Positions 33,891 through 42,451 of a stretch of DNA of 64,000 nt are shown here, in pieces. The DNA comes from Nitrososphaera sp. (GTDB lineage Archaea > Thermoproteota > Nitrososphaeria > Nitrososphaerales > Nitrososphaeraceae): positions 88,319-152,318 of the forward strand of contig JAJUFP010000007.1 in assembly GCA_029263715.1 (NCBI GenBank). Reading direction: 5' to 3'. Every line of letters starts with the position of its first letter. Positions within the stretch are counted from its first letter, which is position 1. The position numbers and the translations under genes were made by a program. Under the pieces are notes generated by a model. It ran no database searches, was not told where the DNA came from, and saw only the letters and a list, made by a program, of their open reading frames with translations.

Positions 33891-34979
33891 CTAGCGCTCG
33901 CGCTTGCCCTCGACGAACTCTAGGAAGTTGGCCTTGGCCACAGAGTACGGCATCTGCACCGGCGGGTGCTTGAAGCAGTACGCAGAGATGCTCTCAAGGG
34001 GTCCGGATATCCCGCGTTCAATGCCAAGTTTGGTGGCCCGGACGGCGTCTATCATGACCCCGGCGCTGTTGTAGGCGTCCACAACCTTGAGTTTTACGTC
34101 CAGCTCGACGGGTATGCCGCCAAAGTACTGGCCCTTTATCGAGATGTAGCAGACCTTGTCGTTGTCCAGGAAGGACACAAAGTCTGACGGGCCGATGCGC
34201 ATCGGTATCTCGTACGGTGCCATGGCCGCCACGGCCGAGGTCTTGCTTATGCGCTTGTCCTCAAGTCTGTCTTCATCAAGCATGTTGTAAAAGTCCATGT
34301 CGCCACCGATGTTCAATTGATAAGTTTCGTTTATCTTGACACCGCGGTCGACGAACAACTTCACCAGGGTTTTGTGGACCACGGTTGCGCCAAGCTGGCT
34401 CATGACGTCGTCGCCGGCGCAGATAAGGCCGCGGTCATGAAAAGCCTGCTGCCACTTTGGCTCAGAAGCGATAAACACGGGGATGGCGTTGACAAACGCG
34501 CAGCCGGCCTCAAGGCAGGCCTCGGCGTAGTACTGCGCGCCGCGCCGGCTTCCCACGGGAAGGTAGCATAAAAGCATCTCAGCTCCGGTATCCTTGAGGG
34601 TCTTGGCCACGTTGGCTGCCGGGCCGTCGGCCTGCTTGACCTTTTGTGAAAGGTGCCGTCCAACCCCATCAAGGGTCTCGCCCTTCTGGACCTTGACGTC
34701 CAGCTTGTCCATCTCCTTGACTATCCTGACGGTGTTGTTTGGCTTGGCAAATATCGCCTCAGAAAGGTCCTTGCCCACCTTGGTATTGGCAACATCAAAG
34801 GCCGCCACAAACTCGATATCGGATGGCTCCATGCCGGCCAGGTTGTATGCCGTCAGGCCTATCCAGTCGTTTTCCGGCTTGGCGGCCTCCGGATTGCTTT
34901 TGTAGTAACGGGTACCTTGAACAAGAGCAGATGCACAGTTGCCCACACCAGCGATGGCAACCTTGATCTTTCTTCGCAT
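33891..34979 (-). CDS. ino1: myo-Inositol-1-phosphate synthase
   Basis: A 362-residue NAD-dependent enzyme converting glucose 6-phosphate to inositol 1-phosphate, for archaeal inositol phospholipids. The Rossmann start is KVAIAGVGNCASALVQG; the signature region LLCYLPVGSRRGAQYYAEACLEAGCAFVNAIPVFIAS and the catalytic-domain LNIGGDMDFYNM are present. Length fits the shorter archaeal/actinobacterial form. It follows smc on the same strand (87 bp). Cytoplasmic. Confidence 0.95.
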   Translation of the reverse strand: MRRKIKVAIAGVGNCASALVQGTRYYKSNPEAAKPENDWIGLTAYNLAGMEPSDIEFVAAFDVANTKVGKDLSEAIFAKPNNTVRIVKEMDKLDVKVQKGETLDGVGRHLSQKVKQADGPAANVAKTLKDTGAEMLLCYLPVGSRRGAQYYAEACLEAGCAFVNAIPVFIASEPKWQQAFHDRGLICAGDDVMSQLGATVVHKTLVKLFVDRGVKINETYQLNIGGDMDFYNMLDEDRLEDKRISKTSAVAAMAPYEIPMRIGPSDFVSFLDNDKVCYISIKGQYFGGIPVELDVKLKVVDAYNSAGVMIDAVRATKLGIERGISGPLESISAYCFKHPPVQMPYSVAKANFLEFVEGKRER

Positions 34980-35026
34980 TACATATCTGGCATCATCCCG
35001 GGACTAATATATCTTGAAGGTTTTGC

Positions 35027-35497
35027 TCACCGGCTGGTGCTCACGGCTTCTGGCGCCTTTACCCTGGCAAAATACAGCATGAACCCAAACCAGGAGGCCA
35101 GCTGCAGGGAGGTGACAAAAATGTCAAGGGAGCCGGACAGGTAGACGCGGGTAAAGAACCCCTCAAGGATTATCTTGGCAGACTGGTCCACCATGAAGGC
35201 AAGGCCCACGGCAAGTATGGCAACATGTCTTTTTGCGGCAAGCCAGACGGCTATGATGGCCCCGCTTCCAGCAAGGCCGAATACACCGCCTATGGCGTTG
35301 TAGGCCGGTATGGACTCTAGTCTTCCAAAGCACTGCATGTGGCCGCCAGTCACGTCTATCCAGACGCGGTACTGGTAGCCGTTCTCGGCGCAGACGTAGA
35401 CGTGGCCGGACTCGTGCAAGAGCGTGATGGGGATCATGAGGGCCAGGTACAGGACAACGGTCCACTGCATGACCCTCCGGTTAAGCTGCAACGTCAT
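35027..35497 (-). CDS. Small membrane metalloprotease-like protein (HExxH)
   Basis: A 156-residue membrane protein. An HESGH motif (LLHESGHVYVCAENGYQYR) follows the first span, as in M50-type intramembrane metalloproteases. Three further hydrophobic segments follow (NAIGGVFGLAGSGAIIAVWLA, VAILAVGLAFMVDQ, LQLASWFGFMLYF). The usual second motif with the third zinc-binding Asp is not certain. If active it would be a minimal site-2-like protease; otherwise a membrane protein of unknown role. Confidence 0.65.
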   Translation of the reverse strand: MTLQLNRRVMQWTVVLYLALMIPITLLHESGHVYVCAENGYQYRVWIDVTGGHMQCFGRLESIPAYNAIGGVFGLAGSGAIIAVWLAAKRHVAILAVGLAFMVDQSAKIILEGFFTRVYLSGSLDIFVTSLQLASWFGFMLYFARVKAPEAVSTSR

Positions 35498-35645
35498 GGG
35501 TACGAAGACGCTTCCTTTTAGTGTTATTCCAATTTCTGCCTTTTTCTAAAGCCAGCATTCTGCCGGCTCGATAAAAGAGGAACAAGTAGTCGAATCATCG
35601 TACCTTACACTCAATATTTCTGCAAGAAGAAAAGGGTGCGCCCCG

Positions 35646-35840
35646 TCAATTGCTGTCAGTAGATCTTGCTGACCGTATCACTTCGTACAGGTAACAGGCC
35701 CTGCAGAGGATCTTGTTTTCATTTCTAAAATACATCTTTTCAGGGAAGGAAAACGGCTGGTTTTCAAGGGGGGCATTACAGCAGTCACAGGTCTTGTCAA
35801 AAGCTTGATTCATGGATGCAACGGAAATTTGTTGAGACAA
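35646..35840 (-). CDS. Small zinc-binding protein candidate
   Basis: A 64-residue protein with TCDCCNAPL and, 25 residues later, ILCRACYLYE, giving paired cysteine ligands. Start may be the first Met or the internal one at 35813 (MNQAFDKTC). Isolated, flanked by A/T-rich spacers. Function unknown. Confidence 0.45.
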   Translation of the reverse strand: MSQQISVASMNQAFDKTCDCCNAPLENQPFSFPEKMYFRNENKILCRACYLYEVIRSARSTDSN

Positions 35841-35944
35841 ACTCCGGAAGACTCTTGAGTATATCCTAATATTTATTTTTTATGATAATTTTATGTCGTG
35901 TTTACCCAAATCCAAATGCACCTTTTGGTTTCGATTGGTAACGA

Positions 35945-36160
35945 ATGGTAGATTGTGGGCCGAAAATTGAACGCAAGATCCGTCTTGGCAACATACAGGA
36001 CTCAATAACCGCCAAAAATCTAGATCGTCCAAGACGAGAAAATGATGCTATTTGTGACAGAAGCGATGATGCAAAAGCATTCATGCAGAACAATAAGCAA
36101 TTTAAAATACAGGAGCGGAAAAAAGCGGCAAATCACTTAATTTCGCGGCATCAGAGGTAA
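35945..36160 (+). CDS. Doubtful small basic protein
   Basis: A 71-residue frame with many charged residues (KIERKIRLGNIQDSITAKNL, KAANHLISRHQR), ending 5 bp before the SRPBCC gene. An A/T-rich promoter-like stretch (TTTTTTATGATAATTTTATG) lies before it. It may be a real small gene co-transcribed with the next, or a chance frame. Confidence 0.3.
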   Translation: MVDCGPKIERKIRLGNIQDSITAKNLDRPRRENDAICDRSDDAKAFMQNNKQFKIQERKKAANHLISRHQR

Positions 36161-36165
36161 AAAGC

Positions 36166-36651
36166 ATGGCCAGAGAGCAATACGAAGTGGAGATTATGGC
36201 TTCTCCGGAGAAGGTATTTGCTCACTTAGATGACATTAACAATGTAGGCGGGCACATGAGTGAAAAGAGCTCCATGCCAATGATGGGAAGTCGCCTCAAG
36301 CTAGAAGTGATTGATGATAAGAAAGGCGTAGGTGCCACATATAGATGGAAAGGAAGTGTCATGGGCATGACTGTCGATATCCAGGAAACCGTCACTAAAT
36401 GGGTAAGAGACGGTGAAAAGACTTGGCAGACTATTGGAAAGCCAAAGATGATAGTGATGTCCGGCTATACCATGCATTTGTCGCTGACCGGCACCGACAA
36501 GGGAACGCGGGTCGTGTTTGAGATAGATTACTCGCTTCCAAAAACACCATGGGGCTGGATTATTGGAAAGCTTCTCGCACGCAGATATGCCAAGTGGTGC
36601 TTGCAAAGAGCGTGTGAGGACGCCAAAAGAACACTAGAATCAACGGCATAG
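36166..36651 (+). CDS. SRPBCC-family (START-like) protein
   Basis: A 161-residue START/polyketide-cyclase-like protein. It begins with the family pattern: strand YEVEIMASPEKVFAHLDDIN, then the long beta-sheet (ATYRWKGSVMGMTVDIQETVTKW, TKGTRVVFEIDYSLP) and a final C-terminal helix (RYAKWCLQRACEDAKRTLES). These form a hydrophobic ligand cavity. The ligand is unknown. ATG start follows an A/T-rich spacer. Confidence 0.85.
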   Translation: MAREQYEVEIMASPEKVFAHLDDINNVGGHMSEKSSMPMMGSRLKLEVIDDKKGVGATYRWKGSVMGMTVDIQETVTKWVRDGEKTWQTIGKPKMIVMSGYTMHLSLTGTDKGTRVVFEIDYSLPKTPWGWIIGKLLARRYAKWCLQRACEDAKRTLESTA

Positions 36652-36712
36652 CGTATTTTTCTCGCATTTGAGACGGGCCATCTATGCTTAAATTGTTAAC
36701 GCGGTATGTACA

Positions 36713-37258
36713 ATGGGTTTGAGCAAAATTCAGGTTCTTCTTCAGCCCGTCGGTGCCGTTCCTGACAGCGTGTTGAAGTTCTTGCAAGAAGCCCTAGCCG
36801 AACAATTTGACGGTTGCACGTTTAGCATATCGAAATCCATTGAAATCCCGTCGCATGCATTTGACGAAAGGAGAGATCAGTTCAAGTCGCCCGTCATTCT
36901 GGACTTGCTTGATAAAGAGACGCACTGCGACAAGATCCTTGGCATCTGCGACTTTGACGCATATGCAGAAGACCTTAACTTTGTTTTCGGCCAGGCCCAG
37001 CACGGAGGAAGGACGCTGGCGGTCTACCTGCCGCGATTAAGGCAGGAATTCTACGGATTCAAGCCGGACGTTTCTTTATTTTTACAAAGGGCAGTAAAAG
37101 AAGCTGTTCACGAGTTGGGGCACAGTTTTGGCCTTGGCCACTGCAGATTGCCTTCCTGCGTGATGTACTTTAGCAATTCTCTGCGTGATACCGACAAGAA
37201 AGGCAAAGAGTTTTGCAGCGTATGTAAATTGGTGATGGCGAGCAAGGCAAAGGGCTAA
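36713..37258 (+). CDS. amzA: Archaemetzincin metalloprotease
   Basis: A 181-residue archaemetzincin. The zinc site is HELGHSFGLGHC (133-144), and the characteristic extra cysteines are C149 with V-M after it, then C168 and C171, forming the family's second zinc site. The Met-turn M151 is in SCVMYFSNS. Length is typical (about 180 aa). Cytoplasmic; substrates uncertain in archaea. Confidence 0.93.
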   Translation: MGLSKIQVLLQPVGAVPDSVLKFLQEALAEQFDGCTFSISKSIEIPSHAFDERRDQFKSPVILDLLDKETHCDKILGICDFDAYAEDLNFVFGQAQHGGRTLAVYLPRLRQEFYGFKPDVSLFLQRAVKEAVHELGHSFGLGHCRLPSCVMYFSNSLRDTDKKGKEFCSVCKLVMASKAKG

Positions 37259-37296
37259 TCATCGAATCATGATATGTACCAGATCATGCCGATGAA

Positions 37297-37632
37297 CTAC
37301 CGGATGAATTGAAAGGAAGACTTGTATCCTGAGCCTGCTCCTTTCTTCATCGCTTCCATGGCCTCCTCCGGTGTCAGCAGTAGCGTTGTCTTGATGGCCT
37401 TGAGCGCTCCGCCAGCGGCAAATGCCATTGCAATAGCTGCTGCACTGATGTTGTCTGGCATACTCAATACGAGAACAACATCAAACTCTCCAAACGAGAA
37501 CCAGCCTCCTTCGACCTTGCCTCCAAGGTTTTCAACCGCAGGCTTGATGGCTTCTATCCTGTTTTGAGGGTTTTTTGTAAGGATTGCCCATGCTTCAGGC
37601 GTATAAGCCGCCTGAACAAGGTAGTATGACAT
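37297..37632 (-). CDS. GYD-domain protein
   Basis: A 111-residue ferredoxin-like (GYD superfamily) protein. Key segments are YYLVQAAYTPEAWAILTKNPQNRI, the GGKVEGGWFSFGEFDVVLVLSMPD strand pair where GYD is replaced by GEFD, and an Ala-rich helix. The C-terminus ends with TLLLTPEEAMEAMKKA. Small conserved oligomeric proteins of unknown function. Confidence 0.75.
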   Translation of the reverse strand: MSYYLVQAAYTPEAWAILTKNPQNRIEAIKPAVENLGGKVEGGWFSFGEFDVVLVLSMPDNISAAAIAMAFAAGGALKAIKTTLLLTPEEAMEAMKKGAGSGYKSSFQFIR

Positions 37633-37761
37633 ATCTTAGTAATGGTATTCTAGAATATAAGCGTGTGATGCCCATTGTGCCTGCATGCAGGCATGAACGG
37701 TTTGTGACATCCCAGATAAGAGCGCAGACTCCATCATGCACCTTTTTTACAATAGCGACCT

Positions 37762-38469
37762 TCAGACCGGTCGGGGTAACAAGCAGATCGTCTTTTGGTA
37801 GACAATCTCAAAACCTGCTTTTTGGTAGAGCGCAAGGGAGCCTTCCGATTCCAACGACTGCACAAACAGGAAATCAGAATGCTCATGGGCAACCCTTGCT
37901 GATTCTCTTATCAGGCTCTTTGCAACGCCCTTGCCGCGAAATTCCGGGATCGTTCCAAGGCAGTACAATCCTGTGACATTGTTCTTCCTGAACAATGCTG
38001 CGCTGCCGGCAGGCCTTTCGTCTATGTAGCATACAAGTAGGTCCAGCTGGTCAAAACTAGCATTCACTATCCTGCCAACTTCGTCTTCCCATGACGGGAC
38101 TTCAAAGGCGCCGCAGAACGTCTTGACCCATGCAGGGATATCTGCTCTGTCGATTATACGCACATCCAACCCGTCTTTGATGCTGTTTTGGTCTTTCAGC
38201 CAGAGCGTGTACATTTTGTCCACGACTCTGTGCTTGCTGGAAGACCTAAAGTACAGGTGGCAGTCCATTCCCCGGTTCCAGAACTCTGCTGCAACCCTGC
38301 CTTCAGTCTTGTCAGGACAGCCTTCGGTCCTGGCCCTGTTGAAAAAGTAATCGCCGGCCAGCCTGGCATTGACAAGGACGTCAGCGCAATCATCAATCCT
38401 TAGTCGGTCGGTCCAAAGCGAGCAGAAGGACCACTCGTTGTCCTCCATCCTTTCAATATCGAAGTCCAA
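37762..38469 (-). CDS. GNAT acetyltransferase, possibly two-lobed
   Basis: A 235-residue acetyltransferase. The C-terminal GNAT core holds the acetyl-CoA pyrophosphate loop (GTIPEFRGKGVAKSLI), preceded by the VTGLYCLG strand and followed by LYQKAGFEIVYQK. The first 120 residues look like a degenerate second GNAT lobe. The gene overlaps the end of the CysRS-like gene by 17 bp on the same strand, so they are co-expressed. Substrate unknown. Confidence 0.8.
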   Translation of the reverse strand: MDFDIERMEDNEWSFCSLWTDRLRIDDCADVLVNARLAGDYFFNRARTEGCPDKTEGRVAAEFWNRGMDCHLYFRSSSKHRVVDKMYTLWLKDQNSIKDGLDVRIIDRADIPAWVKTFCGAFEVPSWEDEVGRIVNASFDQLDLLVCYIDERPAGSAALFRKNNVTGLYCLGTIPEFRGKGVAKSLIRESARVAHEHSDFLFVQSLESEGSLALYQKAGFEIVYQKTICLLPRPV

Positions 38470-39562
38470 GAATGCCTGCCATCACCTGAAGGTCTTTTCC
38501 ATTGCCGGACCGCGCAGAATCAATAACTGCGTTCAGTGCAGAGGGGCTATCAAAATCATCCTCAAGGTGCCGCAGGAATGATTTCAGGTTTGATTTTGCA
38601 TGGTTTGTCTTTGATTGTATTTTGGCAGATATTGCTTGGTCAATTTCTTCAAACCTGGCAAGGTCCTGCTCTGAAAAATCAAACTGCTTGCGATACGGCT
38701 TTGAGTAAAAGTACAGCCTGATGGTGTTGGTGTTATGCTTTTCAAGCAACTGACGTACGGTTACCACGTTGCCGGCAGATTTGGACATCTTTTTTCTTCC
38801 GGAATAGACCAAGCCCACATGGCTCCATATTCTGACAGGGCGTGCCATGGATGTAAGGACTTTGAGCTGCGACAAATGGAACTCGTGGTGGGGGTATACA
38901 AGTTCTGTTGCGCCGCCGTGGACGTCATACTTGCCACCAAAGTTGGCCATGGCCACCGAAGAGTCCTGCATGTGCCACCAGGGGATGCCGGCACCAAGAT
39001 CCTTGTCGGCAAAACCAACAATGTCGCTGGCATTCCAGACAAGTATGTCTGATGGCGATCTTTTGCCCGGCGAGATGTCCAGCCGGCAGTTGTCCAGCTC
39101 CTGCCTTGTGGACATGGAAAGCTGGCCAAAGCCCTTGATTGCCATGGTGTCAAGGTAGACGTTTCCGTCTGCAGAGTACGCCTTGCCCTCTTTTAGCAGC
39201 TTCGTGATAAGTTGTTTTGCCATGTCTGTGTAATCGGAGACTCTGGCAAAGACAAAGCCGTCCATTCCAAGGGCCGACATATCGACAAGGAACCTGTCTG
39301 CATACTCTTGCGCAAGGTGTTGCGGGTTGACGCCTTCAGACTGCGCCCTTGCTGAAATCTTGGGGTCGATGTCTGTTATGTTGACAAGTGCAGTGACTTT
39401 TTTGCCCTTGTAGCGCAGATACCTTGAAACAAGGTCAAAGAAAAGCAGCATCCGAGCGTGGCCGGCGTGGATATCGTCGTAGACTGTGGGCCCGCAGACA
39501 AACATCCTGACCGTGCTTCCGGATAGTTGCTGTTGGCGGCCGGTCAAGGTATCGTACATCAA
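38453..39562 (-). CDS. cysS: Cysteinyl-tRNA synthetase-like protein (short, altered zinc site)
   Basis: A 369-residue class I synthetase of the CysRS family. Motifs: the N-terminal CGPTVYDDIHAGHAR with the HIGH-like HAGH, VNITDIDPKI, and the KMSKS loop (KKMSKSAGN) at 258-262. It is about 90 residues shorter than typical CysRS and lacks most of the C-terminal anticodon-binding domain. The zinc-binding Cys of the WHxECS element is replaced (WHMQDSS); the HH of PHHE is kept. It may still charge tRNA-Cys, or be a CysRS-derived ligase. It overlaps a GNAT gene. Confidence 0.8.
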   Translation of the reverse strand: MMYDTLTGRQQQLSGSTVRMFVCGPTVYDDIHAGHARMLLFFDLVSRYLRYKGKKVTALVNITDIDPKISARAQSEGVNPQHLAQEYADRFLVDMSALGMDGFVFARVSDYTDMAKQLITKLLKEGKAYSADGNVYLDTMAIKGFGQLSMSTRQELDNCRLDISPGKRSPSDILVWNASDIVGFADKDLGAGIPWWHMQDSSVAMANFGGKYDVHGGATELVYPHHEFHLSQLKVLTSMARPVRIWSHVGLVYSGRKKMSKSAGNVVTVRQLLEKHNTNTIRLYFYSKPYRKQFDFSEQDLARFEEIDQAISAKIQSKTNHAKSNLKSFLRHLEDDFDSPSALNAVIDSARSGNGKDLQVMAGILGLRY

Positions 39563-39614
39563 CTGGTCGCGCGGTCAAAGGCATTATAAGGTAAACTATT
39601 ACATCTTCACCACA

Positions 39615-39806
39615 ATGGCGGCGGATCTTTCCCAGCTAAGACCGGTCACCGTTCGTTTCCAGAGCAAGGAAGATGCAGTGAGGGGATTTTACGTCTTGAT
39701 GACATCAGGCATGCCAGTCCATACCACGAAAGATGAAAAATACATCGTAAACGAAGTCCAGTGCAATCTGCTTACCAAGAAAGGCATCAACTACATCAAA
39801 GAATGA
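39615..39806 (+). CDS. Small conserved hypothetical protein
   Basis: A 63-residue protein starting at ATG 39615: LRPVTVRFQSKEDAVRGFYV, TSGMPVHTTKDEKYIVNEVQ and LLTKKGINY. The order strand-helix-strand-strand-helix suggests a compact alpha/beta fold. TATA-like TAAACTATT at 39592-39600 is near. The longer frame starting upstream crosses the divergent cysS start and is not used. Confidence 0.6.
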   Translation: MAADLSQLRPVTVRFQSKEDAVRGFYVLMTSGMPVHTTKDEKYIVNEVQCNLLTKKGINYIKE

Positions 39807-39971
39807 GGCTTGTCGCAGGATCGACTAGATATTCAGAGGATATAGCAATACACATAGGACTTGGTCATTCTGTTATTTCGTCTTTCTTGCATATGTATCT
39901 AATAGTTGGATACATTATGAAAACAGCCTTGAATTATGATCATCACTCACTTTTCAACAAATAAAGGATTG

Positions 39972-41048
39972 TTATACTGCCTCGGCCAGCTCCGGCCTCT
40001 GCTGGCTTATCATCTTTGATAGGCCGCGCATGTAGTTCCTGGCAAACGTCGTTACGGGCTGCGAGGAGTACCAGATGCAGCCAAGAACCTCGCAGTCATG
40101 GCAGGTCTTGGCAATCTCCCACTGCGGAGCGTCCCATATCTCGCCGACGTCTTTTTCAAGCAGGTTGTACGTATTTTCCGGGCTGTTAAACTTCCAGCAG
40201 GGCACCATCACCGTCCCGTTGCCGTTGACAAATATGCTCTTCCATACGCCGCACTCATCAAACAGACCGCGGCCATGGTCGATTATCTGCTGAAAGTATT
40301 CTGGCGGGATCATGACCTGCGGGTCCTTTTTCTTTGCCATATGGTCAAGGATGCTTTCGCAGACCTTGACCATGGTTGGCCGGTCTGGCAGAAGCGAGTA
40401 GTTGACGTCCGATCGGTCTTCTACAAAGGTAAACGAGACCGCGTTGGCACCCAGCTCCTTTGCACGCTCAAAGTAGATCTGGTCAATGAACTCCTGCGTG
40501 TTGTACTTGGTTATGACGCTGTTAAAGTAGTGGGGAACTTTATGTTCTGTCAGGAGGTTCAGGTTGTCCATCACCCGCCGATACGTTTGCGGAGAGACGC
40601 CGCGGACCTTGCAGTAAGACTCCTCAAACACTGAATCGATGCTGCATGTGACAAACTGGATGTATTTTTTCAGCTCGTCAAGGTCGATGGTGTGAAGAAG
40701 CGAGCAGTTTGATATCAAGGTAACAGGCATCTTGATGCTGTGCAGGTATCTGACCAGTTCCATAAAGTCTGGCCGGCTTGTGGGCTCGCCTCCTTCGACT
40801 ATGGACCAGACACAGTACTTCGATACCTTGTCAAAGACCTGCTTCCACTGATCGGTGGTCAGGTCCTTTCTCTTGGCCAAGAGTATCTGGCCTTCCTTGT
40901 CCGGATCGCCAAAGGGGCACATGGGGCAGTAAAAGTTGCAGTAGTGGGTCAGGCTAAACACAGCTATCACAGGCCTTCGTTTGCCCATGGCGCGGTTGGC
41001 TGACCACTTGCCCAAAAGCTTGATTGTCCGGATGGTGTCGACCACCAT
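39972..41048 (-). CDS. Radical SAM enzyme with C-terminal SPASM-like cysteines
   Basis: A 358-residue radical S-adenosylmethionine protein. The cluster motif is C-x3-C-x2-C in THYCNFYCPMCPFG (residues about 36-45). The GEP-type SAM-binding segment is VEGGEPTSRPDF. A second cysteine-rich region (VMVPCWKF ... CHDCEVLGCIW) near the C-terminus suggests an auxiliary Fe-S cluster. Starts at MVVDTIRT. Substrate unknown; the N-terminal pattern resembles the molybdenum cofactor and peptide-modifying enzymes. Confidence 0.85.
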   Translation of the reverse strand: MVVDTIRTIKLLGKWSANRAMGKRRPVIAVFSLTHYCNFYCPMCPFGDPDKEGQILLAKRKDLTTDQWKQVFDKVSKYCVWSIVEGGEPTSRPDFMELVRYLHSIKMPVTLISNCSLLHTIDLDELKKYIQFVTCSIDSVFEESYCKVRGVSPQTYRRVMDNLNLLTEHKVPHYFNSVITKYNTQEFIDQIYFERAKELGANAVSFTFVEDRSDVNYSLLPDRPTMVKVCESILDHMAKKKDPQVMIPPEYFQQIIDHGRGLFDECGVWKSIFVNGNGTVMVPCWKFNSPENTYNLLEKDVGEIWDAPQWEIAKTCHDCEVLGCIWYSSQPVTTFARNYMRGLSKMISQQRPELAEAV

Positions 41049-41109
41049 TTGCCAATTCTGGCGGTGCCGGAGTATTTCTGTATTGTGTAAAGATTAACAG
41101 TGGCCTCTG

Positions 41110-41747
41110 GTGCAACAAAGACTGTTGGAAGTCCTAGACTTTGGACTCGAGGTTGTTGCCGTTTCGGCCTCCGGAGTCCTGGCTCCCGGCCCGCTGTTTG
41201 TCACCAACATGCTGTACGGTGCAAAGGGGAGCGTGGCGTCGGGAGTAAAGATGGCCCACGGCCATGCATTGGTTGAAGTTTGCGTGGTAGCGGCCCTGGC
41301 AGCCGGCCTGTTCTCCGCCGCTGCCCTGGTATCAGGCTATTCAAACATCATCGCTCTGGTTGGCGGGGCTGCCATCCTTGGTTTTGCTGCATTGCAGGTG
41401 GCCGGCGTGATAAGACAAAAGGAACCAGAGCCTTCCAGAAAGCACAGACACGGGCCGGTGGTTGCCGGCATGCTCATGACAGGACTAAACCCGTTCTTTT
41501 TGATATGGTGGTCAACAGTAGGCCTGAAACTGGTCTCTGACTCGGCAGTCTTTGGACTGGCAGCCGGCGTCATGATGCTGTTTTTCATGCACGTCTGGAT
41601 GGACTATGCATGGCTTGCCGCCACCGCGTACCTTGCATCCCGTGGCAGCCAGGTACTAAAGTCAAGATACTACAGGATGCTGGTTCTGGCCTTGTTGCCT
41701 TCCTTGTTTACTATGGAGTGCAGTTCATTTTATCGGCGGCAAAGTGA
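41110..41747 (+). CDS. LysE-type exporter, frameshifted near its 3' end
   Basis: An integral membrane protein of the LysE/RhtB type. It starts with GTG 41110, the N-terminal AVSASGVLAPGPLFVTNMLYG (family signature with the P-G-P turn) and about six spans. After residue ~194 the reading frame breaks: frame 1 gives a hydrophilic tail, while frame 3 continues with LVAFLVYYGVQFILSAAK and a stop at 41745-41747, matching the expected last span. A single missing base near 41691 (CTGGCC-CTTG) explains it. Either a sequencing error or a genuine lesion. The read-through tail overlaps alba on the other strand. Confidence 0.7.
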
Positions 41748-41777
41748 ATTCCATCGCCACCAAACATTGAGCATCTC

Positions 41778-41805
41778 TAGAGTTTTGGAAGTACATGAAA
41801 CTCTA
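41778..41805. terminator. Hairpin between convergent lysE and alba
   Basis: TAGAGTTT (41778-41785) and AAACTCTA (41798-41805) form an 8-bp stem with a 12-nt loop, in the 87-bp gap between the convergent LysE-type and alba genes. It is followed by an A-rich run on the plus strand (GACAAGAAAAAAAG), i.e. T-rich downstream for the minus strand. Plausible bidirectional terminator or processing site. Confidence 0.4.
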
Positions 41806-41834
41806 ATTCACAAAAATAGAGACAAGAAAAAAAG

Positions 41835-42149
41835 TTATTTCGTTCGTGAAACCGGGACTTCGATCGTTGAAACGCTTCTGACCTTTCCGTCTTCTGACTG
41901 CATTTGTTCTGAGCCTAGCGTTATGGGTCCTATCGTGTATCCGATGCTGTTCATCCTCTTGACAATGATCTGCGCCACGTCCACGGCCCTTGTGATGCTC
42001 TTGCCCCTTGCCTTTATAACGACCGTTGGCTCGTTTGCCAGTTGGACCAGCGCCGCAGTCACGTAGGTCATAAGCGGTTTCTTGCCGATGAAGATCTTGT
42101 TGCTTTCCTTGCTTTTTGTAGTGTTGGTGCTGGCAGACAACGTTGGCAT
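41835..42149 (-). CDS. albA: DNA/RNA-binding chromatin protein Alba
   Basis: A 104-residue Alba-family chromatin protein. The core IFIGKKPLMTYVTAALVQL (with the G-KP-x-M-x-Y motif) and the loop KARGKSITRAVDVAQIIV are diagnostic. Start is placed at MPTLSAS because the upstream 26 codons have no Alba homology and cross a TATA-like region. The N-terminal tail (SASTNTTKSKESN) is extended relative to Sulfolobus Alba. Binds DNA and RNA; in Thaumarchaeota it is a major chromatin protein along with histones. Confidence 0.93.
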   Translation of the reverse strand: MPTLSASTNTTKSKESNKIFIGKKPLMTYVTAALVQLANEPTVVIKARGKSITRAVDVAQIIVKRMNSIGYTIGPITLGSEQMQSEDGKVRSVSTIEVPVSRTK

Positions 42150-42192
42150 CTGTTCCGCACGGTAGAATATAATGTTTATCGATAAATCGTCT

Positions 42193-42432
42193 CTAGACGC
42201 CGGCGTACTTTTTGAGTATCTTCTCAATGTCTGACGGGTTTTTCACTATCTCCTCGACGGCGTTCCTGTCTTCCACCTCGTAGCAGTGCAAAAGCCCCAG
42301 ATCGTCTTTGTAGAACAAGAATACTTTGCCCTCAAATATGCAGTGGTACAGCTGGTCTGCTGCCATCTTCTCCGTCTTGAGCTTGATGCTGCCCTCGCTG
42401 ATGGTAACAGGGTATTCATCGGCAGACATCAT
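42193..42432 (-). CDS. Small conserved hypothetical protein
   Basis: A 79-residue acidic/basic protein: strand-rich first part (YPVTISEGSIKLKTEKMAADQLYHCIFEGKVFLFYKD), helix second (RNAVEEIVKNPSDIEKILKKY). Probably a cytoplasmic alpha/beta protein. Positioned between alba and the beta-propeller protein, same strand. The 43-bp gap to alba's start suggests separate promoters or a short operon. Confidence 0.55.
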   Translation of the reverse strand: MMSADEYPVTISEGSIKLKTEKMAADQLYHCIFEGKVFLFYKDDLGLLHCYEVEDRNAVEEIVKNPSDIEKILKKYAGV

Positions 42433-42451
42433 GATCTGTTCTGATCTTGTC

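Noticed and set aside
41748..42066. C-terminal extension of the LysE-type frame
   Set aside because: Hydrophilic read-through after the frameshift, antisense to alba; alba has clear homology.
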